Shown here piece after piece: positions 31,510 to 44,699 of a stretch of DNA of 64,000 bases (the stretch's first letter is position 1; every line of letters begins with the position of its first letter). The notes beneath the pieces were generated by a model. That model ran no database searches and had not been told where the DNA came from. It was given only the letters and a program-made list of their open reading frames with translations. The stretch covers positions 333,754 to 397,753 of the forward strand of contig ML976676.1 of assembly GCA_010015655.1 (NCBI GenBank), read 5' to 3'. The DNA is from Bimuria novae-zelandiae CBS 107.79. Its lineage: Eukaryota > Ascomycota > Dothideomycetes > Pleosporales > Didymosphaeriaceae. The translations under genes and the position numbers were made by a program.

Positions 31510-34500
31510 TATTGCCTCCGCTAAGCCAATTGCAATGGCCCTATTAACCCTTAGAGATCCCACAGTGATCCTGACCAACTACACGAACTACACACCATAG
31601 CTGAACTAGCTAAAAACAAAATCCTAATTCCTAAAGGTCTGGAACATTATCAATCCAGCGCTGATAGATGAACCAAGATAGAAACCCGCAATGCCGATAC
31701 CTCCCGCGATAGGCAACTACTAGCCAAGCACGGCGTATACAACTGCGAATCCGAATAATATGCCAACAATGCCCTCACATCTATCGATGGCAAGCGCGAA
31801 AGCATACAAAGACGATAGTAATTATTACAAAGGACAGCTAGAAATATACAAGATTATAGATCGCGAATACCAAGAGGAACAGGTTAGCCTAAACTAAGTA
31901 GTTACTATTATCTAATTAACAGTTTCTGCGCATCTCCAGAACAACTACTACCTTCTAGATTAATTAATTAGGTAGTAGATTAATAACCTTATAATTATAG
32001 TTAGGATAGACCTGCAAGACAAATACAGATAATTAAGGGCAAGATACTAAGAAGCCCTTAAGCTAATAAGAATAGCCAGATTATGGGCTATATGGCTATC
32101 TAAGTACGATCATGCAGCTATAGAAGTAGAGACTAATTAGGTTCTAGAGCTTTAAAGGCTAGACTTAGTTAAAGAAGACTTTATAAAGGTAGTTATCCAT
32201 GTCGTACCTATGTGGGTAATGACCTTCTAGCAATATGGAAGCAAGGATGTAGCTATCTTACGGAAGCACATAATAAAACTCTTTCAAGACCACATAATCT
32301 TGTAGCACCTAATTAAGGGTAAATAAAAGGGCGCTTTTGCTGCTGTAGGTTTATCTCTTGCTAACGGTGGTAAATCCACCTAGGCTACAGACAGGGACGC
32401 CTCTCTTGTGGATAAAGCAGCAATATTAAAACATCGGGGTAGACCTTGTAAATAACAAAATAATGGTTAACGTACTAGAGCCAAGCGGTCCGCGATTACA
32501 GACGATAAGCTAGCGATAGCTGGTGGCCTTAAGTGCCCTGCTTGTAAATAACGCTATAGTCTACAAGACTACTCCTACGCTTTCCCAGACAAATAACTAG
32601 AATAGTTTAGGCTAAAGCCAAGCATGGTTGCCCTAATTAAGTTTAGGCTAGAGAATGACCCTGCGCTTTAAGAAAGCCTAAGGATAATAAAGAGGGCTAG
32701 ATTATAGGCACCTATAATTAAATTATCGCATACTCCTACTCTAACTTGAATTACTAAGGCTAATAATAAGTGACTAGATGGACGCAAAATCACTAAAATC
32801 CTAGCGAGCTTTAACGCCGCAACTTTCTATACTAAATTAAACACATACCTATTGCGATGCTTAGCTATACTCAATTTAGGTATAACCTGCTATGTCTTTA
32901 ACGACATTAATTACTTTATCTTATACTGGCCACCGGCGCCAGGAGACTTCATATAGGCAGGGAATACATAAATATAGATTAAAGGATACAAGAGCGTCTA
33001 TCTTAATATATAAAGTATAAGCAGTAATCGAATAATATAGCTAAATAATATAGCCTATTGCCCTAATTTGCTCTGTAACCTTGTAACGTTCTGATTACTC
33101 CGGAGGCAAGGCCTTTGGTAGGACATAATGGTAGACCTAATAACTCTAAAGAGAAGAGATAATACTATGCTAGCAGAACTCTAAGAATTGCATAGACAAT
33201 AGGTGTTAGAATATAGAATAAGGCTAGTAGGTAGTATTCCTACTGATGCTGCGCACGCCACTCACAAGACTAACACACGTACTAAACAAAGACTACAGAA
33301 GGCAAACGCATAGACCTAGCACTAGCGATTAGGCCATCTAGGCCCTTAGGCCCTCGAACACCTCGTGCAGTAATCTGAGGGGGTAAGGATTAAAGGTCTC
33401 CCTATAGTAAAATGTGACGCCTGCGGCAAAGCAAAACTAAAACGGCAAATACGCCGGCAAGCTAGGGAGCGAACTAAAGGCCCTGGCGAGCGAGTCGTAA
33501 TAGACTTTCACAACTATGAAGCAGACAGCTTAACAAGAGAGAAGAGCTAAATACTAATTACTAATTAATTCTCCGGCTTCGCATGGGACTTCTACTTTAA
33601 GGATAACCGCCTAGCACGGTTAATTATTAAATTACTTAGCACTTTTTTACGGTTTATAGAAGTATAATATAACGTTACGGTGAAAGTAATTAAATCCAAT
33701 AATAAGATCTTCTTTATTAAGGCTAATATTAAGAAGTGGTGCGCGGCGTAAGGTATTAAGATTAAGCCTTTAGCACTAGATACTTAAGCACAAAATAGAG
33801 GAGTAGAACGCTTAAGGGGTGTAATTAAAGAGAAAGCGCGCGTAATACGACTTAACTCTAATCTACTATAGTAAATATAGCCTAAGATTACGCGAGCCGC
33901 AGTCTACCTGTATAATTAAACACTAAACTACACTAACTAATAGCAATCTCTATATAAAGTATTCTTTATAATAGTAGCCTTTCAGAAAGGCATTGTTACC
34001 TAACCAAAGAAGCCTAATTAAGCTTACCTAAAAGCATATGGCTGCAAAGCGTTTGCGATAACTAACGACACAAAACGCGGCAAAAGTAGGCTTTAGAGGC
34101 TTAACCCTAAAGCATAGATTAGCTACCTTGTTGGCTACAGATCAACTAATATCTGGAGAATATAGATTCCCTCTCTAGCAAAGACAATCAGTACTCGCAA
34201 TGTAATATTTAATAAGGATACTATATTCTTAGGCAAAACTAAAGACCTAATAGACAACCTTATGCACAGCATATTAGAAGAAATAGTAGCCTAGGTGCGA
34301 TTAGTAGAGTTACCTCCCTTACCTTAATAAGAGCATGCCACTAAGTCCTTCTTTAAGGATAAGACAATTAGTAAAGCGCCAGAGGAAGAGGCTCCTAAGT
34401 GCAGGCAAGACAGAAGAGCTAGGTACGAATATCTAATGCCTCTATTAACGCCACTACCAGTGACACTTCTTGCACAACTAATGGCAGGAGACGATTAAGC

Positions 34501-36330
34501 TATACTACTATAAATAGTGTAAATAGGACAGTTGCAAACAAGCCTATAGGCCGCAGCCTTTATGGCAGGCACCGAAGCTGGCAGTAGTGGCAAATACGAA
34601 GGCAAGACTCTTAATAAGGCGTAGCTTTGACAAATAATTATATTAAGTAAGAAGCTACATTGAAGTGTGCTTCTAGAGCCACCCACATGCCAAAGCAAGC
34701 TCGAAGATCACCCTCTTTATAATATGTAGAAGGAAGCAGAACGATCCCATCTATAGAGCCACAAGGAAATAAAGTCTTGGAGCGAGGTCGTAGCAGCTCT
34801 AGTAAAGGCAATAGGCTATTAAATCCTTAACTGCATGTGGGTATATACCTACAAATTTAACAAACACTATCAATTGCAGAAATGTAAAGCAAGGCTGGTA
34901 GTGCAAGGCGATTAACAGCGGCACCTTACCTTACAAGAAACCTACGCCGCAACACTTGCAGGATAATTATTCTATATGCTTATAGCAGTTATAGCTCGTA
35001 TTAACTTAGAGCTTATCTAACACGACGTTACCAACGCGTTTGTCCATGCAAAGCTAGACAGAGAAATCTACATGAGAATGCCTCGCGGCTACTCGCGAGC
35101 AGGCACAGTCTTTAAACTACACAAAGCACTGTATGGACTGCGCATATCTCTACTGCTCTGGCAAAGAGAGTTTATATTAACGCTTCGTGATATTGGCTTT
35201 GAAATAGTGCCCTACGAGCCATGCTGCCTTATTAAGGATAGCATTATTATATTCTTCTATGTAGATGATCTTATTATCGCCTATTAGAAGAATCACGAGC
35301 CTGCAGCAAAAGTAGCTATTAAAGAGATAAGAACTAAATTTACCCTCACTAGCGGGAAAGACCTGTAATACTTTCTAGAAATTAAAATTATTAGGGACTA
35401 CTTAAATAAAAAGATCTGGCTTTCACAAGCATTATACGTCGATAAAATATCGCGCCTTATCGATCACCATGAGATTTGCCATAATACCCTAATAGGTTTA
35501 ATTAAATTACTCCTAAGAACAGGACTGGCTAGTAAGGGTGAGATTAATCGATACTAGCGCAAAGTCGAATTAATTCTCTATACTATAGTTATAACTCGAC
35601 TAGATATTGCCTTTGCAAGCTTTAGATTATTACGATTCTTATCTAACCTAAGCAAAGAGTACTAAGTAGCTACTAACTAAGTTCTCCTCTATCTTACTAA
35701 TACTAAATTACTAGGTCTTTAGCTTAGGGGTGCAGATACTTTAAAAGTAGTAAGCAACGTATCCTTTGCCGACAATACACTCGATCGCAAGAGTTTATAA
35801 GGATACGTTATTAAATTATTTAGCGACCTAATTACCTGGAAAGCAAGCAAGCAAGATACAGTTACCACATTAATAATAGAGGCCAAACTTCTAGCGCTTT
35901 TACAAGTAGCTAAGGAGGCTATCTTTACTTCACGATTACTTTAGGAGCTCTAGATTACTGTAAGTAATCGCCTAATTATAATTAACTACGATAATTAATA
36001 GACTATTCGCCTTATTACTAAAGAAATCGCAAAGCTGCAGACCAAGCTCCGCTATGTAGATATCTATAATTATTAGCTAAGATAAGAAGTTACACTTAGG
36101 ATAATTAAGGTGGACTATTAACGCTTAAAGGACATGGTTGTAGATAGACTTACAAAGGCCCTGCTAGTAAACAAATAGAGCAAGTTTCTAAATAGGCTAA
36201 GACTTAAAGATATATTAGATAAGATTACTAATTAAGAGGTTGCCCTGCAGGATCTACAGTAGAGGATAGAGGCCTTTGAGTTAGAATAATGGACAGATGA
36301 ATAATGCGAAGGTCCAGCTTGAGGATAAGC
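31510..36330 (+). pseudogene. Copia E polyprotein relic
   Basis: Many TAG/TAA stops. Gag is at about 31560-32500. A CPAC-type zinc region follows (LKCPACK, 32530). The integrase zinc segment RLGHLGP.ALEHL ... CDACGKAK is at about 33330-33440, and the core has VVIDFHNYE. The integrase C-terminus follows with YLVGYRSTNIWRI-type features. RVT_2 runs at about 34830-35290, with HDVTNAFVHAKL, LHKALYGLRISLLLWQRE and the catalytic YVDD at 35261-35272. RNase H follows to DRLTKALL near 36160. The polyprotein is nonfunctional. Confidence 0.85.
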
Positions 36331-36346
36331 CCAAGCTAAGGGGGTG

Positions 36347-36569
36347 TGTCCGATTATATAGCCTCTATCTGTTGTGGATATAAGGTTGGAGCACTCTCTC
36401 TTTTGTACTATTCTAAATAGGGCTAGCGCTGTAGTGGCACTTATTTAGAGCCTCGCACACATCTGCATTCCAGGAACACAGAACACGAACATCATTAATC
36501 AATCATCACATCCATCAAATTCTCATCATTGCATTATCTCAAAGTGACAGAACACTATCAAATCTGACA
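36347..36569 (+). repeat. 3' LTR of copia E
   Basis: 223 bp, same start, ends TCTGACA. Here the inner (left) part has a few G-to-A or C-to-T changes and the outer part is clean. Confidence 0.9.
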
Positions 36570-38203
36570 CAAGCACGCGATCCCCTAAACCTATAAATAG
36601 CTAGTCGTTATAGAGCTTCCTCTCCTTAATAGACTTTATTTTTAAGCTCCTTAATCGTTATAACTATGTGCTATAATTATAAGCCTAGTACCTTTATAAT
36701 GCTTTCTAATATATTTGCTTTATATTAGCTAATAATTATAATAATAAACTATTTTTTACTTTTTATTATCCTTACGCTCACGTCTTAATACTTATAACTT
36801 ATAATAAAGCTAACTATATAATAACTACTACAAAGCTTCTAGTAAGTAATTAACTTATAAATTATAATTTATTTCTATCTTAGTACGCGTAGCTTAAGTA
36901 CCCCGTAAAAGCTTAAAGAATATAAAATTATATTAACCTTAAGGCTCCTAAGTAGATAAATATACATAACTAAGCTCTAAAGCTACTAGATATAAATACT
37001 AAGGGCAAGCCCTATATATAATAGCTTAAACGCTATAAGCTAGAGTCTATTATTTATAATTAGCTTATAATAAAGCTTTGGGTACTTTAAAATTAGGTTT
37101 ATACTATAGTTAATTTATAAAGGCTAAAGCTTATAATATTATAATTAAGTAAGTAGTAGACGCTATAGGCGCTAATTAAAAAACTTAAGAATAATTTCTA
37201 TCTAAGTAATAATAATTAGAAGGAGCAGGTATAACATATATATAGAGAGGTTACCCTACGCCCACAGAGCAGCAGCACAATAGACATAACTAAATAGCTA
37301 TCTAAATGGAACCGCGCACACGCCAACACTGTGCTTCTAGATTTCCTAGAGATAAAGGGTACGCTGCTAATAAAGGATTTCCTACGCTTAGTATCACGAT
37401 ACAACTATAAGTAGGCTTAGAGAGAGCTTAATAACCTATCGCGACTAGGCGCAGTAGCAACTCTATCTCTAGAAGGATACGCTCGCTAGCTCGCGCAGCT
37501 TGGCTAAACAACTAAGCACGCAGGCATATACGCTACGCTCGGAGGGCGCACTCCTAATACAAGCTATAAGTATCCATGTAGAGTAAATAGCTAGCATTAA
37601 TAGAAGCCTATAGAGTGTAACCGCCTTTAGTACGCGCTTTAAGAAAAAGCTTTTTATAAGCTCTATAATAAGCCTATAGGTAAGAAGATTAGTAAAATTA
37701 AGAGCTAAATTTACAAGGATTAGTAAAAGTTATAATTAACTAAGCTTAAATATAAAAGATAAGTAGTAGACCCTCCTCTAGTCTTTCTAGGGAATATTAA
37801 AGCATAAATTATAATAAGCCTTTACTAGCTAGGCGCTATAATTCTATAGCTACTTATTTTTTTTATTTATATACGCAGGTACTCGTGCGGACTACGTTAT
37901 AAGTAAATAACTACTTTTAAATATTTATTAAAGCTTTATAGTAGAAATACGTTACTTTTTTTTCTTCATTACCTTTTTCTTAGAACTATATATAAACTAG
38001 GTACTTAGACTAATTACCTAGTAAGCTAAAGATTTAAGCTAGACGCTTTTTAAGCTCTACGCGTAAGTTTATTACCTTTTATACTTTAAGTTATTATTTA
38101 GCTTATTTTATTACGCTTTATAAGCTAAGGAGTATATTATAAAAAATATTTTACTAAAGCTTTCTACGCTACTTAGAGTTAAGCTAAGTAGCTAAGTAGC
38201 TAA
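36570..38203. repeat. Unclassified RIP-mutated segment between two direct repeats
   Basis: Opens with a stretch (AGCACGCGATCCCCTAAAC ... GCTTCC) repeated at 38204 onward. A less mutated patch at 37216-37560 has a plus-strand frame with TVLLDFLEIKGTLLIKDFL and GAVATLSLEGYAR separated by stops. I do not recognise the protein. No TIR or LTR pair could be defined. Confidence 0.5.
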
Positions 38204-39053
38204 GCACGCGATCCCCTAAACTTATAAATAGCTAGTTATTATAAAGCTTCCTAATCGTTGTGACTATGCGCCACACTTAGTAAATGCAGAATATTAACTT
38301 TAAAAGCGTGACTTTTTCTAATAAGGTCTTAGTAGAGGGAGGTAAGGGAAAGAAGAGGATCTATATCTTTAAGACGCTACTTTAAAAATAGGATTATAAT
38401 AAGATTAAAGAGGAGAATATTCAGAAGGGAATAGTATAGATGTTCTGGGCCTGCTTCTGGTATAAAGGTCGATCTGAACTTATCGCAATGGAACGAAATC
38501 CATAAGCTCCACGGAACGGCTACAGTGCACGCTTATATATCTGGGCGCTAGAGGAAGGGCTCCTACTAGTATTAGATAAAGATACTATCTATTAGTTGGA
38601 TAATGCACTAATTTATACTGCCTACGATATAGCCCTCTAGCTAGAGGTAATAAATATTAAAGTTCTAAATTTCTCTTTTTACTTACCTAACCTTAATCTA
38701 ATTAAGCATCTCTAGTGGGCACTTAAATAGAAGGTAATTAAATTATATCTAGAGTAAAAGAACTAAGGGTAGTAGTAGATTAATAAAGACGTATTTATTA
38801 ACGCTACCTAAGAAGCTCAGTAAGTCCTACCTTAGAGTCTTATAAAGAAGCTTATTAATTCTATGCTAAGGAGAATACAGGCGGTAATAAAAGCTAAAGG
38901 CTAATAAATAAAGTACTAAAATAGCATGTAATTAAGGCCTTAAAATTATTATTAGAAAAGTTAAATATTTAGTGTTAACAGACTAATGTCCTAGTACTAT
39001 ATAATCCTGCTAAGACTTTCCTCCTAAAGGTAGTTCCTAAGACTTACTATAGT
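38204..39053 (+). mobile_element. Tc1/mariner-type transposase relic (DDE_3)
   Basis: The plus strand reads MFWACFWYKGRSELIAMERNP, then LDNALIYTAYDIA (catalytic Asp in the family's QDNAPIHTA), FYLPNLNLIKHL-WALK (family YSPDLNPIENLW with the catalytic Glu region altered) and a terminal lysine-rich helix. This is the DDE core of a Tc1-like transposase at about 38430-38770. Stops interrupt it. The left end carries the direct repeat described for 36570. It is truncated on the right by the LTR of gypsy D at about 39054. Confidence 0.75.
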
Positions 39054-39223
39054 CTTAATCTTTATAGAGGACTTCTTGCTTATGCGGGACTTTATTATGT
39101 AATTACTAACCTAAGTTGCCCTGTACTTCTTTGTGTTCCTCTGGTGCGGTTATTCCGCCAACAATGACTCTCTTGGTGTAATTGTCCGGTTCTATTATTC
39201 CTGTGAGGTTCGTGATCGTAACA
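39054..39223 (-). repeat. 3' LTR of gypsy D
   Basis: About 170 bp. The plus strand ends TTCGTGATCGTAACA, matching 43822-43993. The shared core is around GCTTATGCGGGACT and GCGGTTATTCCG. Confidence 0.82.
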
Positions 39224-42200
39224 CTACTTAAGTCTAGAAATAGTATATTTATTCGTGATTTAACGCGTCGTTTCTTTAACACTTAGATATCCCTATTCTT
39301 ATAGTATATGTAATTTCCTAATTAAGATTTCTTTATATCCTAGTTTTATAAGAATCTTATAGCGGTGATCTTATCGTATTTTATTAAGTCTATATTAGTA
39401 GAGGTCGTATTTGTCCTGTTAATTTATAGTAAGTTATCTATAGTCTTAAAATCTAATACTATTAGTTTAGTGTACCTTAGGCTTGCGACCCGGATCTTAA
39501 GTACTAGCTAATTATATTTTATAGTTTTATTACTTCTAGCTTATAGTACTATATTATATAGATCTAGTGTATTCTTAGTAAGGTCTAATCTTTTACTTAG
39601 GGCGTCTGCCGCGCTATTAAGCGTTCCTAGTTAATAGTATATTATAAGGTTAATATTTGCAAGGAATTTATCCTATTATATTTATTATTAGTTAAGCTTC
39701 TTTGGTATTATGAAGCTAGTAAGGTTTTTATAGTTTATTTATACTTCTATTTTAAAGCGAGCTTTAGTAAGCTAAGCTTTTTATTATTTAAACGTGTTTA
39801 CTATCCTAAGTAGTTTTATATTATAAACTTTATAATTAAGTTCTGCTCCTAAGAACTTCCTTAAATAAAAGAATACTAGTCTCTATATTTTAATACTCCT
39901 TTATTATAAGAGTATCGCTCCTAGCACGTAATCTAATATATCTATTTTCACTCTTACAAGTTTCTTTAGGTCGTGTATTTAGAGGAGGGGTCCTGCAAGG
40001 AACTTTCTCTATAGTTCTTTAAATACCTCTAATAGGTTTCTATTAAGGGACTAGGTGCTTTCTCCATCTGCTTTTTTTATAAGATTTATTAACGGTGTGG
40101 TGGTCTTAGAGTAGTCCTTAATAAACTTTTAGTAGAAGTTATTAAACCCTAAGAAAGACTAGATATCCTTTACTAACTTAAAAACTAATTATTCTTAAAT
40201 AGTAGTTATCTTTTTAAGATCTATAGCTACACCTTCCCTTAAGATAATAAATCCAAGATATTTTATTTTTATAGTATAAAAATTGCATTCTTCTAGGTAA
40301 CGAAGTAATAAATACATTTTTATGTTTATAGGTACTTTTTTTTACATATTCTATATACTCCTTAACCGCCCTAGTGTAATAGATAAGTACGTTGGTAAGG
40401 TAAGCTATATAGAATATATTTAGGTATTTATATAGTATTTTATAAATTAGTGTCTAAAATGTTGCAGGCGCGTTTATTAGTCTAAAGGATATTAGCTAGC
40501 ACTTATATAAGCTATATTAGGTCCTAAACGTGGTCTTATATCTGTGTTCCTTAGCTATTTATATGCGGTGATAACTATTACGTATATTAAACTTTATAAA
40601 CTACTTAACTCCTCAGAGTCTATCTATTACCTCTAGGTACTAGTTTTAAATTATAGCCTGATTTAGCTATTTATAGTCTATATAAAGTAGTAGCTTACTA
40701 TTTTCCTTAGATATCTAAAGTATAAGAAAAGTCACCGGGCTAACTTTCTTAAATATACTATTTTACTAAGTTTTTTAAGTAATCCTATACTCCCTTCTCT
40801 TAGTCTATAAGTATTAATTATTATTATTTTAGGCGAAGTTTTGTGCTCTCTATTATAAGTATCTTATATTTTTATTTCTAGTGCTTTAGTAGTTCTTCTT
40901 TTCCAATTTATTTAAACAGTTCTATATAATCGTGATATTTTAACAGAATATTATTAAATCTTACTTTTATCTTAAGGCCTAAGTATTATACCTAAATTAG
41001 TCTTGCGTAGCCTAAATTTTCTTTTAAAACTTTTATAATTTTAGTAGCTAAAAATTATTTAGTCTATCTTTTAACACGCCCTATAGGGGCGTTTAGTGTT
41101 AATAGCTATACTTTTTATATTTCTTATATATTAGTAACTTTTAATATAGGTTTTTAGCTAATTGGCATTTTCTTTTACTAGTTAATAACAGGGTTATGTT
41201 CGAGAAGCTGGTTATAACTACTAATTACTTTTAAGCTTTTAAGATCTATTATTATGAAGCTATATTAGCTTTCGAATCTATTTAGAATAATAGATAATAG
41301 CGTTGTTTTAAGACGTAACTAGCCTATACTATATCCTTAGGATAATGTCCTATTTACTATTTCTACTTATACTAGTGTATTTTTAGAAATATTAGATATT
41401 TAGTTACTCTAGGGTCTATTAGCGCTGTTACTTAGTAACCACTAATTATAACTTCTTTAGTTAGTTATCGACTATTTACGCCTTTTTCTACCTTTTTTGC
41501 CCTTATAGTCGCACCTCTACTAGTATGGTCTTTTGTCTAGTAGCGCCCTAGTTTTCTAACTTATTATTAGCCTACTTAGTAGGGTTCTAGGAAGTCTCTG
41601 CTTCCTTAGTCTAGGTTTATATAGTTTATTTATCTTAGTATTAGTTTTAGTCTTTTTCTATTATTTCTAGTACAGCGCTTTATAAGTACTTTTAGTATCC
41701 TTAATTTGCTAGACCTCTTCGTCTTTTTAGGGTTCCCCGTGTCGTCCATATCCCGTAACTAGGCACTCCTAAGATTTTATATCCTAATATAGTAGTGTTA
41801 TTTCTAATACTATTATTTATTCACTTGAATATAGGTGTACTAGGCAATCCCTATTATAGTCTAACTATTTAATTTAGTATAGGTAATTAAGACTGGTGCC
41901 CTCCGGCTATTAGTTTCCTGTAATTACTATTAAACCTAAGTTTATACCTTTAGGGTACTAGTATGTAGCGTCTTTATATGCTTTATGCATTTAGTATTTA
42001 TTATTAAAGTATTTTTCCTATTCTAATTCCTTATAGTATTATAACTGCTTATTAGGGAAATATTTATAGCTTTATATTATAAGTTTTTAATTATTTACAA
42101 ATTTATAGTTAAGATCTTTTATTCATATTACTACTTATACCTTTTTTATCTAATATAGTTAACAGTCCTTTTTATTACAAAAGAACTAGACGACCCCCTT

Positions 42201-43821
42201 ATATTATTTTTAAATCTTAATTTACTATTCTAGTACTAGTATATTTTCTTAGAATTTTATAATAAACTTATAGATTATTATAACTCTTAGCTCTTAAAGT
42301 TTAATCTTTTACGTGTATTCCTAGAGTATATGTGTCTAGCTATTATATACCTAGCACTTTTCTTCTAATAGCTCGAGCAGGCCCTTATACTTCAGTACTA
42401 TTTTTTATTTTATTTCTACTAGTGTTTCTAGAACCTTAAGTTCTATATTGAAAACTTTATTTTTATCTATTTTTAGTAGTATAGGTGTTATTGCCTATAA
42501 CGTAGCTATTACTACTTAAATAATTTAAGCTTTCTTGCTTTATCCTTTCTTATTTTGTAAATAATGTTTTTAAAGGTAATTTATTTCTCTATATCCCAAG
42601 TACGCTTTTTTATTAACAGTTATTTTTGCTCTTAGTTTAATAGTCTATTATTACGGCCTTTTTACCACTTCCTTAGTTTCTGTTTTTAAGCTTTATTAGC
42701 TATTATAAGGTCTCTATTATAGTCCTTCTATAGTTTCTAGCTTTTTTAATATTAGGTTAAATGCAATTAACTTCTTACTTTTCTAACTATCATTTATATA
42801 GTTAATTATTAATTTATATACCTAGATTCACGAGCTCCACTAGTTCGTTTATCTTATTATAGTAGGTAAGCGTATCCTAACAAATACTTTCTTTTAACTT
42901 ATTATAATAAGCTACTTAAAGTAGGGCATTATTTTAATTAATTTTAGCTTATAGGCGCCTAAACATAACCTTATAAGTACTAGCTAATTTAGTTTATCTA
43001 AGCATTTATATTTTACGTTTAGCGTATTATTCCTTATTAACTTCTCTAAATATAATTTAGATCTATTCCTTAAAAGATGTGTGGTCTTTCAACACCTGAT
43101 TGGTTTTATTATTATATTCTAAGATTTTATTTTCGTTTTTTAGATAACCTTTAGTAAGGAGTTAAAGCTACTTAGTTATTTTGCCCTTTATATGCTTGCA
43201 TGCTACCAGGATTTTGGACTATTTAGTTCTAAGAATATCCTTATTATATTAGTAGTATAGTTCTATATTTATAAGAAACGTCTCAAGTCCTTTTTATTTA
43301 CTTTTATAGATTTTAAGAATCTTAAAGGATATTCTTCCCGTAGTTATAGTAATTAAAATATAAGCTATAAGCTTAGCTAACTACTCCTTAAGCTAATATA
43401 TCTCTTTAGCTTAGTTAGTAAGTAATATTATTAAATTTATAATTAGCGTAAAAATACCATTTATTATTAAGGCTTTTAAGCTAGTAGTACTTCATAGTAT
43501 TATTATATTATCTTAGACCTTTAGGTAGTTAAAGTGTTATAAGGGGCTATACGTACCTCAGCCTATTTTAGGTAGGGAGAGAATAGGTTAAGGGTAAAGC
43601 GCCTAACGGATATTTAGTAATTAATAGCTGAAAATAATAATAAGGTTAGTTATAAATAATTTAATTCTATAATACACTATAAAATAACTAACTAAGAGAT
43701 TTATTAATCTATTACAGGAGATATACTTACAGTGTTAAGAGTTAACTATAGGGAGTAGGAAAGGTATAGAGAAATTATTAGACTATATAACCTTTGTCTT
43801 AGTCCTTACTATTATTAGAAT

Positions 43822-43993
43822 TGTAATCGTAGTCCCTAGGGACTTTCGCTTATGCGGGACTACGTTACGTGATTGCTAACCTAAGCTTTCCCGTACCTCT
43901 CTGTGTTCCTCCAACGCGGTTATTCCGATAATAATAACTCTCTTAGCGTAATTGTCTAGTTCCTTTATTCCTGTGGGGTTCGTGATCGTAACA
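43822..43993 (-). repeat. 5' LTR of gypsy D
   Basis: 172 bp, starts TGTAATCGTAGTCCC and ends GTGATCGTAACA on the plus strand. Mostly unmutated at its outer end. Confidence 0.82.
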
Positions 43994-44554
43994 TTTAAAA
44001 GATAATAAAAAATTTACGTAAGCTTATTACTAAACACTAGGTCGTTAATACGTTACGTACTTATAATGAATTTATTATTATAGACATGCTTACGCTCCTG
44101 CTACAAAGTACGGTTTTAGTATAGAGAGAAAAGGATAGCTAGAATAGCCTATATAAAATTACTACTATAGATAGCTATATTATTACTATTCATATAGTTA
44201 ATAGCTTAATAATATTTTAGTTAATAGTTGTTAAGCTATACTATAAACTAAACTACCTCTAAAATAACCTTAATTCGCCGTAGTAGTAGCACGCGCTATT
44301 TTGAAATATAATAGTACTACTAGTGGCATTACTACGTAAGAGAGGCCGCCCCCGATAATTAAGGAATAAGAGGAAGGTAAACATTTATATAACTAAGAAG
44401 AAAGAGGCTAACTTTAAGATTATAATAAAGCTATATAATAATAAAGTTATTATAATGCTTAGCTCACTCTTTAAGGTATTTAATAATTAAGAGATTAGCA
44501 ATCTAGTAGGCTATAAAGTATTTAAGTTTAAGTAATATAACTAAAAATTATATA

Positions 44555-44602
44555 GAGTCTCCCCCCCAGATTTGACCCAACCCCAGATTTAACCCAGCAA
44601 AA
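44555..44602 (+). repeat. Left TIR of pogo no. 3
   Basis: About 48 bp up to CCCAGCAAAA. It matches the right end inverted except for the length of the C run and one base. An internal direct repeat (CCCAGATTTRACCCA) occurs twice. Confidence 0.85.
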
Positions 44603-44699
44603 TCAACTCTACGCACGCGATCGCATTGCGCGTCGCGTGCGCTTTGCCAGCCCCTCTAATAAACTATCTACTGAACAATCCGAACCTTCCGCTTCCTCC

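Larger units (their letters stand above)
31276..36569 (+). mobile_element. Ty1/copia element E, RIP-mutated, complete but without matching TSD
   Basis: A 5294-bp element: 223-bp LTRs at each end, gag, integrase, reverse transcriptase and RNase H, and a polypurine tract (AAGCTAAGGGGGTG) at 36333-36346. The LTR copies differ almost only by C/T and G/A transitions. Flanking pentamers are ATCCC and CAAGC, so no target duplication is seen. The left side is the 5' end of gypsy C, but the right side is unrelated. Confidence 0.9.
39054..43993 (-). mobile_element. Ty3/gypsy element D (minus strand), two LTRs, integrase not detected
   Basis: A 4940-bp element with LTRs at 39054-39223 and 43822-43993. 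Reading leftward from the right LTR: gag, zinc-knuckle region, protease, reverse transcriptase (about 40950-40200), RNase H (about 39950-39480, with a readable YVLGAILL and YYKNLTSFI-type segment). Only about 280 bp lie between the end of RNase H and the 3' LTR, too little for an integrase. RIP is heavy. The element is colinear with C over gag to RNase H. Confidence 0.8.
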
